Positions 17,884 through 28,178 of a DNA stretch of 30,956 bases are shown piece by piece. The stretch is from Thraustochytrium sp. TN22 (Eukaryota; Sar; Bigyra; Thraustochytrida; Thraustochytriidae): contig JABLUY010000339.1 of NCBI GenBank assembly GCA_013306675.1, positions 1 through 30,956 on the forward strand. The letters are read 5' to 3'. Position 1 is the stretch's first letter; each line of letters starts with the position of its first letter. The notes under the pieces are model-generated. The model searched no databases. It had not been told where the DNA came from and worked only from the letters and a program-made list of their open reading frames with translations. A program made the position numbers and the translations under genes.

Positions 17884-18523
17884 TCTTGCTTGATGGACTT
17901 TTCACTTGCCAGCCTGAGCGGCCACCAGGCTTTTCTCTCACTCTCTGTCGTCTGTCTCTCTCTGTGCGTGTCTGTCTCTCTCAAGAAAAAAACGCTTCCA
18001 GGGCGGACATAGCCGCTGCGACAAGAAATAGAGAAAGGCCCTTGCGGGCTTGAGAAAAATTGAAGAAAAAAGGTATTCCCAAGGGAGTGTCACTGCCAAC
18101 GAAAATTGGTGGCAGTGAACGTTGGTTCCCCGGGAGCATGCCTGGCGCGAGGCGGCGCGCGGCGCTGCCTGCGGCGGCGTGCGCGCTGCCGTGGGTCGCC
18201 CTGGCCGACCTCAGAAAACGTTCGTGGGTCATCCATCAGCATCAGGACGGCATTGGCAAGGGAGAAGTGGCGAGCAGCGGCGGGGCGCGACGGCAGCCGG
18301 GCCGGGCGCGGCGCGTGCGCGGACGCCGGGGTAGACGCCCGCGACCTCCTCGCCCGCTCGCTCGCCGCTCACCAAAGTAGCGGCGGCGGCGCGGGTGGAA
18401 CGGCACCCGGTCATTGGTCTGCGTCGTTGCGCGCTGGCAAGAAGCTCGCGCGCAAGCTCACGTACCAGCTCACGCTCACAAGCTCGGTCAACAGGCTGCT
18501 GGGACCACTTGGTCGCTGCTCCG

Positions 18524-19885
18524 ATGGTGCTCACAGACAAGCAGCGGTCCGAGCTGCACGCCGCCATCCTCGAGTACCTGCAGTCGGACGAGGCGTTTTC
18601 AGGCGCCGCGCAGGCGCTGCAAGAGGCGCTCGGCAGCAGCAGCAGCAGCAGCGGCGGCAGCAATGGCAGCGCCAACGGGAATGGCGCGCCGTTGCTTGAA
18701 CGCAAGTGGACGTCGGTGGTGCGGCTGCAGCGCAAGGTGCTGGATCTGGAGCAAAAGCTCAAGGAGCTGGAGGCAGAGCGCAAGGCTGGCGGGTTCGCGG
18801 CGCGCGTGGGCGGCGGGCCGGATGGCCTGCGCGCCGGCGAGACGTACCTGCTCAAGACGACGAGCCGCGCGCGGCTCAAGGGCCACCGCGCGCCCGTGAC
18901 GTGCGTCGCCTTCCACCCGCGCTTCAACATGCTCGTGTCGGCGTCCGAAGACGCCTCGCTCAAGCTATGGGACTTTGAAACGGGGGACTTTGAGCGTACG
19001 CTCAAGGGCCACACCAACGTGGTGCAGGACGCCTGCTTCAACGCAGACGGCTCGCTGCTGGCGAGCTGCAGCGCCGACATGAGCATCAAGCTCTGGGACT
19101 TTGCGCAGGGCGGCAAACAGGACTGCGTGCGCACGCTCATGGGCCACGACCACAACGTGTCCGGCGTGCGCTTCGTGCCGGACAATCCGCAGCAGCTCGT
19201 CTCCTGCTCGCGCGACAAGACCATCAAGCTCTGGGACACCTCCAGCGGCTACTGCGTGCGCACGCTCTCGGGCCACGATGACTGGGTGCGCAAGCTCGCC
19301 GCGCATCCAGGCTCGAGCCTGCTCGCCACTTGCTCTAGCGACCAGTCCGTCATCGTCTGGAACCTCGCCGCCGCGCCCTCGTCCGAGCAGCTCGTGCGCC
19401 TGCGCGGCCACGAGCACGTCGTCGAGTGCGTCGCCTTCGCCTCGGCGCCCGCCGACCGCCAGCTCGCGCCCTCGCGCAAGCCACCCGCCTCGGCCGCCGC
19501 GCCGCAGCTGCCTGCCGGCAACCTCAACCAGCAGCAGGACGCCGCCTCCGCCTCGCTCGGCGCCGCGCACGTCGTCTCCGGCTCGCGCGACCGCACCGTC
19601 AAGGTTTGGCAGGTCGCCTCCGGCGCCTGCCTCATGACGCTCTCTGGCCACGACAACTGGGTTCGCGCCGTCGCCTTTCAGCCCAACGGGACCTACCTGC
19701 TCACCGCCTCCGAAGACAAGTCGATTCGCATCTGGGACCTCGACCAGCAGCGCTGCGTCCGCACCGTCGCCAATGCCCACGCGCACTTCATCACCTGCAT
19801 GGCCGTCCACCCCAAACTCGCGCTCGTCGCTACCGGCAGTGTCGACCAGGACGTCGCGCTCTGGGGCGCCGCGCCTGCCCTCTGA
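18524..19885 (+). CDS. LIS1 / PAFAH1B1-type dynein regulator
   Basis: Single exon, 453 aa (animal LIS1 is about 410). A LisH dimerisation motif lies at about residues 4-36 (LTDKQRSELHAAILEYLQ.. EAF). A Ser/Gly/Asn-rich spacer precedes a coiled coil (VVRLQRKVLDLEQKLKELE, about 65-85), then a seven-bladed WD40 propeller with repeated GH...V..V.F and SGSRDRTVKVW-type endings. A longer loop between blades five and six (rich in Ala, Pro and Gln) sits where LIS1 proteins normally have an insertion. LIS1 binds the dynein motor domain and promotes its assembly with cargo and microtubule plus ends. ATG 18524 is chosen because MVLTDKQRSEL is where the family begins. Confidence 0.95.
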   Translation: MVLTDKQRSELHAAILEYLQSDEAFSGAAQALQEALGSSSSSSGGSNGSANGNGAPLLERKWTSVVRLQRKVLDLEQKLKELEAERKAGGFAARVGGGPDGLRAGETYLLKTTSRARLKGHRAPVTCVAFHPRFNMLVSASEDASLKLWDFETGDFERTLKGHTNVVQDACFNADGSLLASCSADMSIKLWDFAQGGKQDCVRTLMGHDHNVSGVRFVPDNPQQLVSCSRDKTIKLWDTSSGYCVRTLSGHDDWVRKLAAHPGSSLLATCSSDQSVIVWNLAAAPSSEQLVRLRGHEHVVECVAFASAPADRQLAPSRKPPASAAAPQLPAGNLNQQQDAASASLGAAHVVSGSRDRTVKVWQVASGACLMTLSGHDNWVRAVAFQPNGTYLLTASEDKSIRIWDLDQQRCVRTVANAHAHFITCMAVHPKLALVATGSVDQDVALWGAAPAL

Positions 19886-20038
19886 CCACCCCGCCCGGAC
19901 GACCGAATCTACGAAGCCACCCACCCTTGTCTGTACACAACCAAGGAGCCAAGCGCGCAGTGCGTAATTGTACAGGCGACCGGCCCTGAACCTCAGCTTG
20001 CAGCCTGCTCTGGCTAGCTAGCTAAGAGCGAGCGAGCA

Positions 20039-20069
<31 letters not shown>

Positions 20070-20219
20070 GCCTGGCCCGGGCTGGCCTAGCTAGAGGCCC
20101 GGCCTCGCAATGTGTTGCTCCAGCGCGAGACTAGCACGCGCTACGCCTGACAGACAATCTTGTTGATGTGAGTGACATGATCCCTGTCCTGATACTCTTC
20201 ATGATGACCATGGCCGACC
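19886..20219. other. Spacer between convergent LIS1 and Roco-1
   Basis: A 334-bp spacer with GCTAGCTAGCTAAG (20012-20025), a (GA)n run and a second CTAGCTAG patch (20086-20094) within a GGCCTAGCTAGAGGCC palindrome-like stretch. No gene seen. Confidence 0.6.
20041..20065. repeat. (AG)n microsatellite
   Basis: Twelve AG dinucleotides, preceded by GAGCGAGCGAGCAAG. Confidence 0.9.
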
Positions 20220-23200
20220 TCATCCTTGTGGTGACGCTCCAAAGCATGCCTCAAACAAGGCCGCCAAAAACAAATCCTGCTCGAAATACTTGCGCCGCAC
20301 CGGTATGGAGCTGCGCTCGTCCAGCTCAAGGTCGTTAGCGAGCGAGGCTGGACACGACGCCTCGTAGGCCGCCCACGGCGCGAAGCTGAGAGACCGGTAC
20401 GCGTCCGGCTCGTGTGCCAAGACAATGCGCTTGCCAGCACGTACAGCAGCGCGGAGCTCCTCGCACACCGAGGGCAGCGCAAAGACGCCCCGGGTCAGCA
20501 CGAACACCACGACACGGGCCCCGCGCATCGCGTCCAGCGCGCCTTTGTCCGCACCCGCCGTCGCTGACGTCCAAAGCCCGCGCCTCTGCAGCTTGTGCGC
20601 GAGCTCGCCAACCAAGTCGCCGCCAGACGTTGGCGCATGGCAGAGAAAGATGTGGGACGTCTCGCCCAACCCGAGCGCAGGGATCGCGACCTGTGCCACC
20701 TCGTCGCCGTCCATGTCGCTGTCCAGGGCGCCCTCGTCCGCGTTGAAGAAATCGGAAAACTCACTCACGCCCGCGTACTTTGTCTTCACCTTCCTCTTCT
20801 TCTTCTTCAGGTCCCGCGTTGCCTGCACGCGCAGCGAGCCGCTCGCGGTCATCCGCAGCGTGACGAGGGCCACGTACGGCACGACGACGCCCGAAATCGG
20901 GCTCACCAGCATGAGCTCCCACGGGAGCCGCGAAAAGACAGCCTCTTGCTGCTTGCGAAACATGGACACCACCAACTTGAGCACGAGCACGGGGCGCTCC
21001 GCGCTGGCGCTTGCTGTCACGCGAAGCACGTCCTCCTCCTCCTCGAGCGAGAAGGCGTCGCCACCAAAAGCAAGCAGCGCTGTCCGGCGACCCACACGCG
21101 GCGCCACCACCGCGCCGCCCAAGTGGGCTGCGTAGTTGGCTGCCTGCGCGACCAACCGCTGAAAGACCCCATTCGGCAGGTTCAGCTGCCAGCTGGCGAA
21201 AGTCCAGCTCGCACGCCAGGCCGCGAGAAAAGTCGCCCAGCACGGACGCATCCGTATCCTGCAACGCGCCAAAGAGTCCCGTCAGCAGGTAGACGTCGTC
21301 CTCGCCGCGCGAAGAAGCCCAGCGGCACGCGAGGAGGTTTTCCACCATGAACGCCAGCACGAAGTCCACCTCTTCACCGCGCCACAGCCAGTCCAACAGG
21401 GCGCGCTGCGCCAGCGCCTCGCGCCGTAGGCGCTCAAAGGCCGCTGCCAGGGCCGCACTACCGGTCGCCTCCAGCTCCAGGCGCCTCCTGCCCACGTGCA
21501 GGTCTGTCGCGATGACGCATGCGAGCTTATCCAGGAGCCACTGCGGCTCGATCACCACGACGCGCGCGAGCTCCTCGGTTGCGTCTAGGTGGACCACGAC
21601 GCCCAGCCCGTGGAAGAAGCGCAGCATCGCATCGGTATCCTCGCGCGGCCGCCCGTATGCGGCCGCCATCTCCACCACGCTCTCATACGGCAAGAACGCC
21701 CGCTCGCTGGTCATCAGATCCTCGCGCACCTTGAGCCACGCCAGCGGCACGCGCTGCTGCACGCACGGCCGGCCCGCAGCGGCCCTCGTCAGGGCGGCGC
21801 GCAGGTCCGTCGCTCGCCCAGGGTCCGCGCTGCTGTTGTCCAGTGCAAAGAACGAGCGCTTGCCGTCCAGTGGCCGGACCAGGCCCGCCATTCTCTTCAG
21901 CGCCACGACCTGCTGGCGCAGGACGCGCTCCACGCCACCTAGGTCGCGCACTTGGTCTCGATGGGTGCCCACCAGCAGCACGGGTGCCTCCGGCGCGTGG
22001 AGGCGGACACTCTTGAGCCAGAATGAGAGATTCTCCACAGCGCGCATCCGCGCCCGCGTGTCGAGCAGCTCGCGCATGTCGAAGACCACCAGGTAGATGC
22101 CCTCGTTCGACAAGAAGATGTGGTGCAGCGCGTAAAACACCTCCTGCCCGCCGTAGTCCCAGATCGTGAAGCTCACGTCCTCGCCCGCCTTGTGCTCATT
22201 CAGCGCACGCGCCACGTCCCTCTGGTTGAAGCGGTGATGCTCGTCCACGGCGACTAGGGGCTCCTTGGCCGCAACGCGCCGGACGGGCTGCACTGGTGCT
22301 GTCACGACGTCAGCATGGAGCACTTCCTTGGCCTTGGCCTTCGCCTTGGCCTTGGCCTTGGCACGCGGGCTTCGCGTCAGGCCCAGGGCCCGCCGCAAGG
22401 CCGCCATGCGCATGCGGCCACCAAGGCTCCTGTGCTTGGCCGCACCCGCTCGCTTGGCCTCGCCATGGTCTTCGTCGTGTTTCGGCGCGAGTCCCGCTTC
22501 CTGGCGCAAGCGCAAGGCTGCAGCCTTGCGGACCTGCGCGTCGAAGGCACCCTGGTCCGAGGTCAGCGCCTGCCAGTCTTGTGCATTCGTGCGCACCACG
22601 TCGGCGACCTCCGTAGACACGTGCTCTGCAACCGGCGCGACGCCCAGCAGCGAGCGCACCGTTGACGACTTCCCCGCCTCGCCCTGGCCCATGACCATGA
22701 GCTTGACGCGACCCCAGGAGCACTCGTCCCCGCTTTTCAGGGCCGCGTCCACCGCCGCCACCCAGCGCTCGACGCCCGGCGCCTGGCTCGCCCGGTTCCG
22801 AGCGCACAGCTCCGCAATCGCGGTCAAAAGCGCCTCGTCCTGCATCCCGGTGATCTCCAGGCCGAGCTCCGTCACTGTGCGATTGGTTGTGAGGGCGCCC
22901 GCCAGCGCTGCGGCACCTTCGTCGCCGACCTCGTTGAGCCCGAGACTTGCGCTCTTGGTGTCAGTCAGCCGTGTGCAGCGCCCGCGCCGCTCCTCGGAGC
23001 CTCCTCCTTTCCTTCGTTTTTCTCAGCCTTTCTCAAACTTTCTCAGGCTTTCTCAGGCTTTCTCAGAAAACGTACTCAAGCACGGAGAGCGCCGCGTTGG
23101 TCGTGAGCGCTTTGGCAAGTGCAAGGACGGCTGGGAGCCTGAACATGTTGTCCTTGAGGCTATATGCCGCGGTCCGCGTCAGCCAGCTTGCGCATCGGGC

Positions 23201-24981
23201 CCCGAGCGCGGCCAGCAACATACCTTAGCGACGTGAGCGACGCGTTTCTCGCAAGCGCCGCCGCAAGTGTGACCGTGCCCTGATCCGCGAGGTCGTTTCC
23301 CTCAAGCCTGGGAATCGTAATGTCAGTGGCAGTGGGACAGTCGTGTGAGCGAGCATCAAGGGATACCTACGTGAGAGCTGCGAGCGTCACATTCTGCCGG
23401 AGCGCTGCCGCAAAGGCGGAGGCGCCCTGGTCGCCGATCACGTTCCAGCCAAGTCTGCGTTTCCTCAAGATTTTATTTAAAAATCTGTCAGCGTTTGACA
23501 AGGAGCGCCCGCGCGCGACTGGAAACGCGCAACCTACGCAAGCGCACGTAGGCCATGATTGACCTGGACCGCCTTGCCCAGGGCCATGCCGCCTTCCGCG
23601 CCCACATGGTTTTCCTCCAGGCTGAGCGCGCGCGCAGACCTCTCGTGTCAGCCCTGCGCAACCGCCAAGCTGTCCGCACGCTGAGCGTGACGCGCCACCT
23701 TACGTACTTGAACTCCTGCAGCGTCCGGTTCTGCTCGATCGCCGCGGCCAATGCGAGCGCACCAGACGGGCCCACGTGGTTCGACGCAAGGCTGGCTCAG
23801 ACGATCTGCCGTCAGTCCTCGTGCTGTGCTCGGACTACGCGCTCGCTGCAACGCGCACGCGCGCCCATCTTTTCTTATTTCGCGTACTTGAGGCGTTGGA
23901 GACCTTGGTGAGCTTTGAGCACCCGCGCAAGCGCGCTGGCGCCCTCATTGGAGAACAGATTGTCATGAAGGCTGGAGGACATGTTTGCTCGAGCACAGAC
24001 GTCAGCTCGAGGACAGAGATGAGCTTGAACACGGCAATCAGGTCGAGCATGGCAATCGGCTCGAGCACGGAAACGCAGCTCGAGCACGGAAATCACATCT
24101 CTCGGCCTTTTTTTTTCGTTTCTCAAACGCCCGCCGCCGCGACAACTCAACTCACTCGAGGTCTTTTAAAATCTCCATGCTCCCGATCGCGTTGGCAAGC
24201 AGCATCGCGCCCTCTCCGGAAATGGCGTTTTTACTCAAGCTTCCAAGGAGCGAGGTCAGCCGGCGCTTTGTGATGGAATCTCAGACGAACGCACTCGAGC
24301 TTGACCAGACGCTTGGTGCTCAGGAGCGCCTTGGCGAGTCGCTGAGCGCTGTAGATCCTGTTTCCCGCGAGGCTACTTTTTCTCGTGAGCTGCGCTGGTC
24401 ATGAGAGCAAAGCGAGCTCTTCAAGGGCTTACTTGAGGCGTGTCAGGCGCGCATTCATTGCCACGGCGTTCGCAATGTCATTGGTGTTGGCGTCGCCCAT
24501 GTTGTTGCCGGATAAGCTGCGTGCCATGATTCGCATTTGCGTGTGAGAACGGGGAAACACAAGCCGGTTCATGCGAGGCACGTACTCCAGCTGTGTGAGC
24601 GCCGCGCGCGCTCTAATTACCTGCGCCACGAAGGCCACCGCGCAGCTCGGTATATGTTTCCCAGCGAGACTGCCAGGATCGTCAGCTTGCGTTGCAGTGC
24701 GTGCGGGCAAACGCCGGCGCTTGAAACGCACTTGAGCCTCTGCGCGTCGTGTTCCAGTTGAGACCTTGCGAGCGCGACGACTGCAGCGCCCTCCTCGGAC
24801 AGAGCCATGACGCTCAGCAGCCGTGCAGCGCGGCGCTGTGCAGCGGCTGTCCAGCTGTAGGTTATGCTGCTAGCTAGCGATCGAGCGGTGATTCGACTCT
24901 GGGCCACGGTTCTGGGGCTCCGGTGTGTCTGACTCGGGTCGGTCAATTACCTGGCAAGGGAGGAATGGGGGCACAAGCCAT
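20220..24981 (-). CDS. Roco-1: LRR-Roc-COR protein with C-terminal TIR-like domain, frameshifted
   Basis: Thirteen exons by my hand model (minus strand, 5' to 3'): 24981-24951, 24846-24732, 24669-24586, 24516-24433, 24372-24295, 24239-24156, 23971-23888, 23791-23708, 23621-23538, 23454-23371, 23307-23224, 23159-23076, 22945-20220. All introns are GT..AG; all after the first are phase 2. Exons 2-12 and the start of exon 13 each encode one ribonuclease-inhibitor-like LRR (12 in all). Exon 13 encodes a Roc GTPase (P-loop GQGEAGKSS, switch II WDYGGQE, THRD at the NKxD position), an AKAKAK basic insertion, COR, and a TIR-like end (HIFLCHA ... CEELRAAV). A 7-bp duplication at 21183-21196 shifts the frame within COR, cutting off the rest of COR and the TIR. 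Without it the model is about 1232 aa. The paralogue Roco-2 is intact. Exons 1 and 2 are the least certain. Confidence 0.8.
20230..20660 (-). other. TIR-like domain of Roco-1
   Basis: Begins HIFLCHAPTSGGDLVGELAHKL and continues through GLWTS, ARVVVFVLTRGVF and CEELRAAVRAGKRIVL. The order strand-(LCHA)-helix-GL-strand-helix with CEEL fits TIR, where a Glu in the equivalent helix (WCLxEL in plants) is the NADase residue. In the present sequence it is out of frame with the Roc domain. Confidence 0.7.
21183..21196 (-). repeat. 7-bp tandem duplication causing the Roco-1 frameshift
   Basis: Plus-strand CAGCTGC CAGCTGG, two copies of a heptamer differing only at the last base. Upstream of it the reading frame matches Roco-2 through ELDFRQL; downstream the match resumes with NLPNGVFQRL in the next frame. 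Counting shows exactly seven extra bases relative to Roco-2. It could be a real mutation or an assembly error. Confidence 0.8.
22326..22361 (-). repeat. GCCAAG hexanucleotide repeat coding AKAKAK insert
   Basis: About six units of GGCCTT on the plus strand (one GCCTTC variant) give six Ala-Lys pairs inside the Roc domain, between the P-loop and switch II. Roco-2 lacks it. Confidence 0.85.
23022..23068. repeat. 10-bp minisatellite in a Roco-1 intron
   Basis: Five tandem copies of a TTTCTCAGGC-like unit close to the donor site of the intron between the last single-LRR exon and the long exon. Confidence 0.88.
23985..24092. repeat. 18-bp minisatellite in a Roco-1 intron
   Basis: About six degenerate units of CTCGAGCACGGCAATCAG filling most of the 184-bp intron between the LRR exons ending at 23971 and starting at 24156. 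The intron is about three times the length of the shortest in this gene. Confidence 0.85.
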
Positions 24982-25125
24982 GAGACGGGTGTGTGAGTTG
25001 AGCAAGGCGCCGTCGAGCCTTGCGTCACCTAACGTGGCAAATGCTTCCAAGTCACTGTGAGCTCAGGCTGCATACATACATACACATTGCACACGATCCA
25101 CAAAGTTCATGGTCATCAATCATCA
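24982..25125. other. Spacer between Roco-1 start and Roco-2 stop
   Basis: Only 144 bp lies between the modelled Roco-1 ATG and the Roco-2 stop. It must hold the Roco-2 3' end and the Roco-1 promoter. It is AT-richer (CATACATACATACACATTG near 25070-25090). Confidence 0.5.
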
Positions 25126-28100
25126 TCAGGCAAAGCAAGCCTGGAAAAGAGCCGAGAGAAAGTCGCCCTGCTCAAAGTACTTGCGATGCACGGGTAGGGA
25201 GGCAGCCTCATCAGCGAGGTAATCGGTGAAGAAGGAGGGCGCGGTGGCGACGTAGGCCTGCCAGGGCGCGAAGCTGGGGCGAAAGGCATCCGGCTCGCGC
25301 ACGAGGACAATACGCTTGTGGGCGTCGACGGCGGCGCGCAGCTCCTTGCGTACGGCGGTGCTGGCAAAGACGTCGGCGGTAAGCACGAGCACAAAGACGC
25401 GCGCGGCGTGGACCTCGGCGAGCGCGCCGCGGTCGGTATCGTCAGAGCCGGCGACGACTAGGCCACGGCGCTCGAGCTTTTGCGCAAGGTCATCAGCCAG
25501 CTCGGCGCCCGAGGCGAGCGCGTGACAGAGGAAGAGGTGGCTCGACTCGCCGGGCGCGGGCGGCGGGACGGCCGCCTGCGCAACCTCACCGCCGTCAATG
25601 TCTGCGTCGAGATCGCCCGCTGGGGCGGTGAAGAAGTCGTTGAACTCCAGCACGGAGACTTGCGCGCCCTTGCGCGGGCGCACGGCACGGACACGGTCCG
25701 TGGCGTCGGGCGACCAGAGCGTGAGAAGCGCCACGTAGGGCACGACGGCGCCCGAAGTCGGGCTGACAAGCATGAGCTCCCACGGGAGATGCGCAAAGGT
25801 AGCCTCGCGAAGCTTGCGAAACATGGAGACAACAAGCTTGAGCGCCAGCACCGGGCGGTCGGCGTCAGCAGCGGCCGTGACACGCAGCACATCGCCGTCG
25901 AGAACCTCGAGCAGCACCCGATCTGCACCAAAGGCCAGCAAGGCGGCCCTGCGGCCTGCTTGCGGACCCGCGTAGGAGGCGCCGCCGAGGCGGGCTGCGT
26001 AGTCGGCGGCCTGCGCCACGAGGCGCTGGAAGACGCCACTGGGCAGAAAAAGCTTGGCAAAGTCGAGCTCGCAGGCGAGGCCGCGCGAAAAGTCGCCAAG
26101 GTCCACATCACCGCGCCACGCCTCCGTGAGCAGAGCCGATACAAGGTAGAGCTCCTCGCGGTCCTGCACGCCCTCCGGCGACCAGCCGCAGAGCAGCAGG
26201 TTCTCCTGCATGAAGGCAATGAGAAAATCGACCTCCTCGGCGGCCCAGAGCCAGTCCAAAAGGGCTCGCGAGGCGATGGCCTCGTGGCGGAGGCGCTCAA
26301 AGGCGTGCTGCAGCGCCTCATCCTCCTCCCGCTCCAGCGCAAGCAAGGTGCTTGCCAGGTGCTGGTCGGCCGCGACGACGCGCGCAAGCTTGTCGAGGAG
26401 CCACTGCGGCTCCACCACGACGATGCGCGCCAGATCCTCCGAGCCGCGCAGGTGCAGAACGACGCCGAGCCCGTGAAAGTAGCGCAGCATGGCGTCCACG
26501 TCGGCGCGCGTGCGGCCCAGACCCGCAGCCATGAGCACGACGGCCTCGTAGGGAAGGTGCGGCTCGTCCGTGGCGAGCAGGTCGCCGTAGAGCTTCATCC
26601 AGGCCAACGGCACGCGCTTGCGCACGTACTCTTGGTCAGCGGCTGCCGCGGCCAGCGCGGTGCGCAGGTCCGCGGCGCGAGCTGGGTCGGCGCTGCTGTT
26701 GTCGATCGCGAAGAAGGAGAGTTGTGCCCCGCGCACAATGGAGGTGAAGCCCTTGGTGTAGCGGCGCAGGACGCGGTCCACCCCGCGCAAATCGCGCACC
26801 TGGTCCATAAAGGTGCCAACAAGGAGCACGGGCGCCCCCGGCGCGTGCAGCGTGATGCTACGCAGCCAAAAAAGCAGGTGATCCAGCGCCGCCGGCCGCT
26901 GGCTGCGGTCCAGCAGCTCGCGCATGTCAAAGACAACCAGGTAGATGCCCTTGTCCGAGAGGAACACGTGGTGCAGCGCGTAAAACACCTCCTGGCCACC
27001 GTAGTCCCAGATGGTGAAGCTCAGGTTTTCACCGGCCGGCTGCCGCACGTGCACTTCGTCCTCTTCCGTCAGCTCGAAGCGCCGCGCCGACTCGGTGATG
27101 CGCAGCGCATCCGACACGCGCCGCGGCAAGCTCACGCGCTTCGCGGCCGGGGCCGATGGGGCCGTATGCAGCTGCTGCGCTGCCGCCTTGCGCACTTGCG
27201 CATCGTAGACGCCCTCGTCCGTGCTCGCCGCCTCCCAGTCCTCCGCGTGCGTGCGGACAATGTCGCCCACCACCGTCGACGCATACTCCTTGGCGGGCAG
27301 GCGGCCCAGCAGCGAGTCCACCGTCGCAGTTTTGCCCGCCATGCCCTGGCCCACCACCATGAGCTTGACGCGGCCCCAAGGCACCTCGGCGCCCTGGTCC
27401 AGCACCGCCTGCACCGAGCCGGCCCAGCGCTGCGCCAAGCTCGCTCGCTCCTGGTTGCGCTCCGTCGCGTGACGGATGCGCGCGAGCACGTTGCGGTCCC
27501 CGATGTCTGGGTTCTCGAACAAGCTGTATGCGTGGAATCTCAACACGCGTGAGCACCATTGCGCGTGTACACCAGGTCTGACGACAGGGATGTCTGAACT
27601 TACTTGAGGTAGGTGAGCGTGCTGTTGAGCTCCATTGCACGGGCCAAAGCCGTCGCGCCCGGCTTCCCGATGTTGTTTTTCACCAGTCCCAGCTCGCGCA
27701 GCGTCTGGTTGTGGCGCAAGACGTCCGCCAAGGCGCTCGCGCCCGCGTTGCCAATCCCGTTGTCCGCCAGCCTGGATGCCCATCGTCAGTCTCTTGAAAA
27801 GAAACGAAAATTTGGGAACCGTGGAGCACGACCTGGCTCACGGATGCTGCGCTCCCGTCATACGTACCACAAGACCTCAAGCGCTGTGTTGGACTTGAGC
27901 GCGATGGCGAGCGAATCCACGCCTGCATCGCCAAGGGCCGTCTTGTCAAGGACGAGGCGCGTCAAGCCTGCGTCCGTCGCGAGCGAGTGCGCCAGCGTCT
28001 GCGCGCCCTCCGCGCCGAGCATCGTCGTCCGCAGACTGCGAGCAGTGCGAGCGTGAGTGAGCAAAGCTTGCTTGCTTGTGTCCAGGAGGAAGCCGATGCG

Positions 28101-28178
28101 CACGTACTCGATGTCCACCTCGCCGCTCGCCATGGCCGCCACCGCCTCCGCCGCGCTGTGCGCTCGGAAAGAACTCAT
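25126..28178 (-). CDS. Roco-2: intact LRR-Roc-COR protein with C-terminal TIR-like domain
   Basis: Four exons by my model: 28178-28108, 28035-27868, 27771-27604, 27523-25126. Introns are GT..AG and all phase 2; the joined frame runs from ATG to TGA, 934 aa. Exon 1 gives a short leader (MSSFRAHSAAEAVAAMASGE). Exons 2 and 3 are exactly 168 bp each, two LRR units per exon. A partial LRR (LFENPDIGDRN) opens exon 4. Then come Roc (GQGMAGKTA about residue 194, WDYGGQE about 306, TFMD in place of the usual THxD about 371), COR, and a TIR-like domain from about residue 796 (HLFLCHALASG ... VRKELRAAV). Roco GTPases dimerise through COR and couple ligand sensing to an output domain, here TIR. Very similar to Roco-1 through exon 4, so a tandem duplication. 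Role in defence is inferred. Confidence 0.85.
25140..25545 (-). other. TIR-like domain of Roco-2
   Basis: HLFLCHALASGAELADDLAQ is followed by LERRGLVVAGSDD, ARVFVLVLTADVF and STAVRKELRAAVDAHKRIVL. The candidate catalytic Glu in the KEL motif matches that of Roco-1 (EEL), although the surrounding Cys is lost. Intact and in frame. Confidence 0.72.

Larger units (their letters stand above)
17531..18523. other. Spacer upstream of LIS1 with two minisatellites
   Basis: About 1 kb without a supported gene. The left half holds two minisatellites and a pyrimidine-rich stretch (17930-17985). The right half (18100-18520) is GC-rich and open in frame with LIS1, but no ATG or conserved sequence supports a longer LIS1. 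Confidence 0.6.

Noticed and set aside
18395-18523. Longer LIS1 N-terminus
   Set aside because: The LisH motif starts at its usual distance from ATG 18524, and the upstream frame has no ATG and no conserved sequence.
23972-24155. Possible extra LRR exon encoded in the long Roco-1 intron
   Set aside because: The hydrophobic-looking minus-strand translation comes from the 18-bp minisatellite; it lacks the N-x-G-x-x-G-A pattern of the LRR exons.
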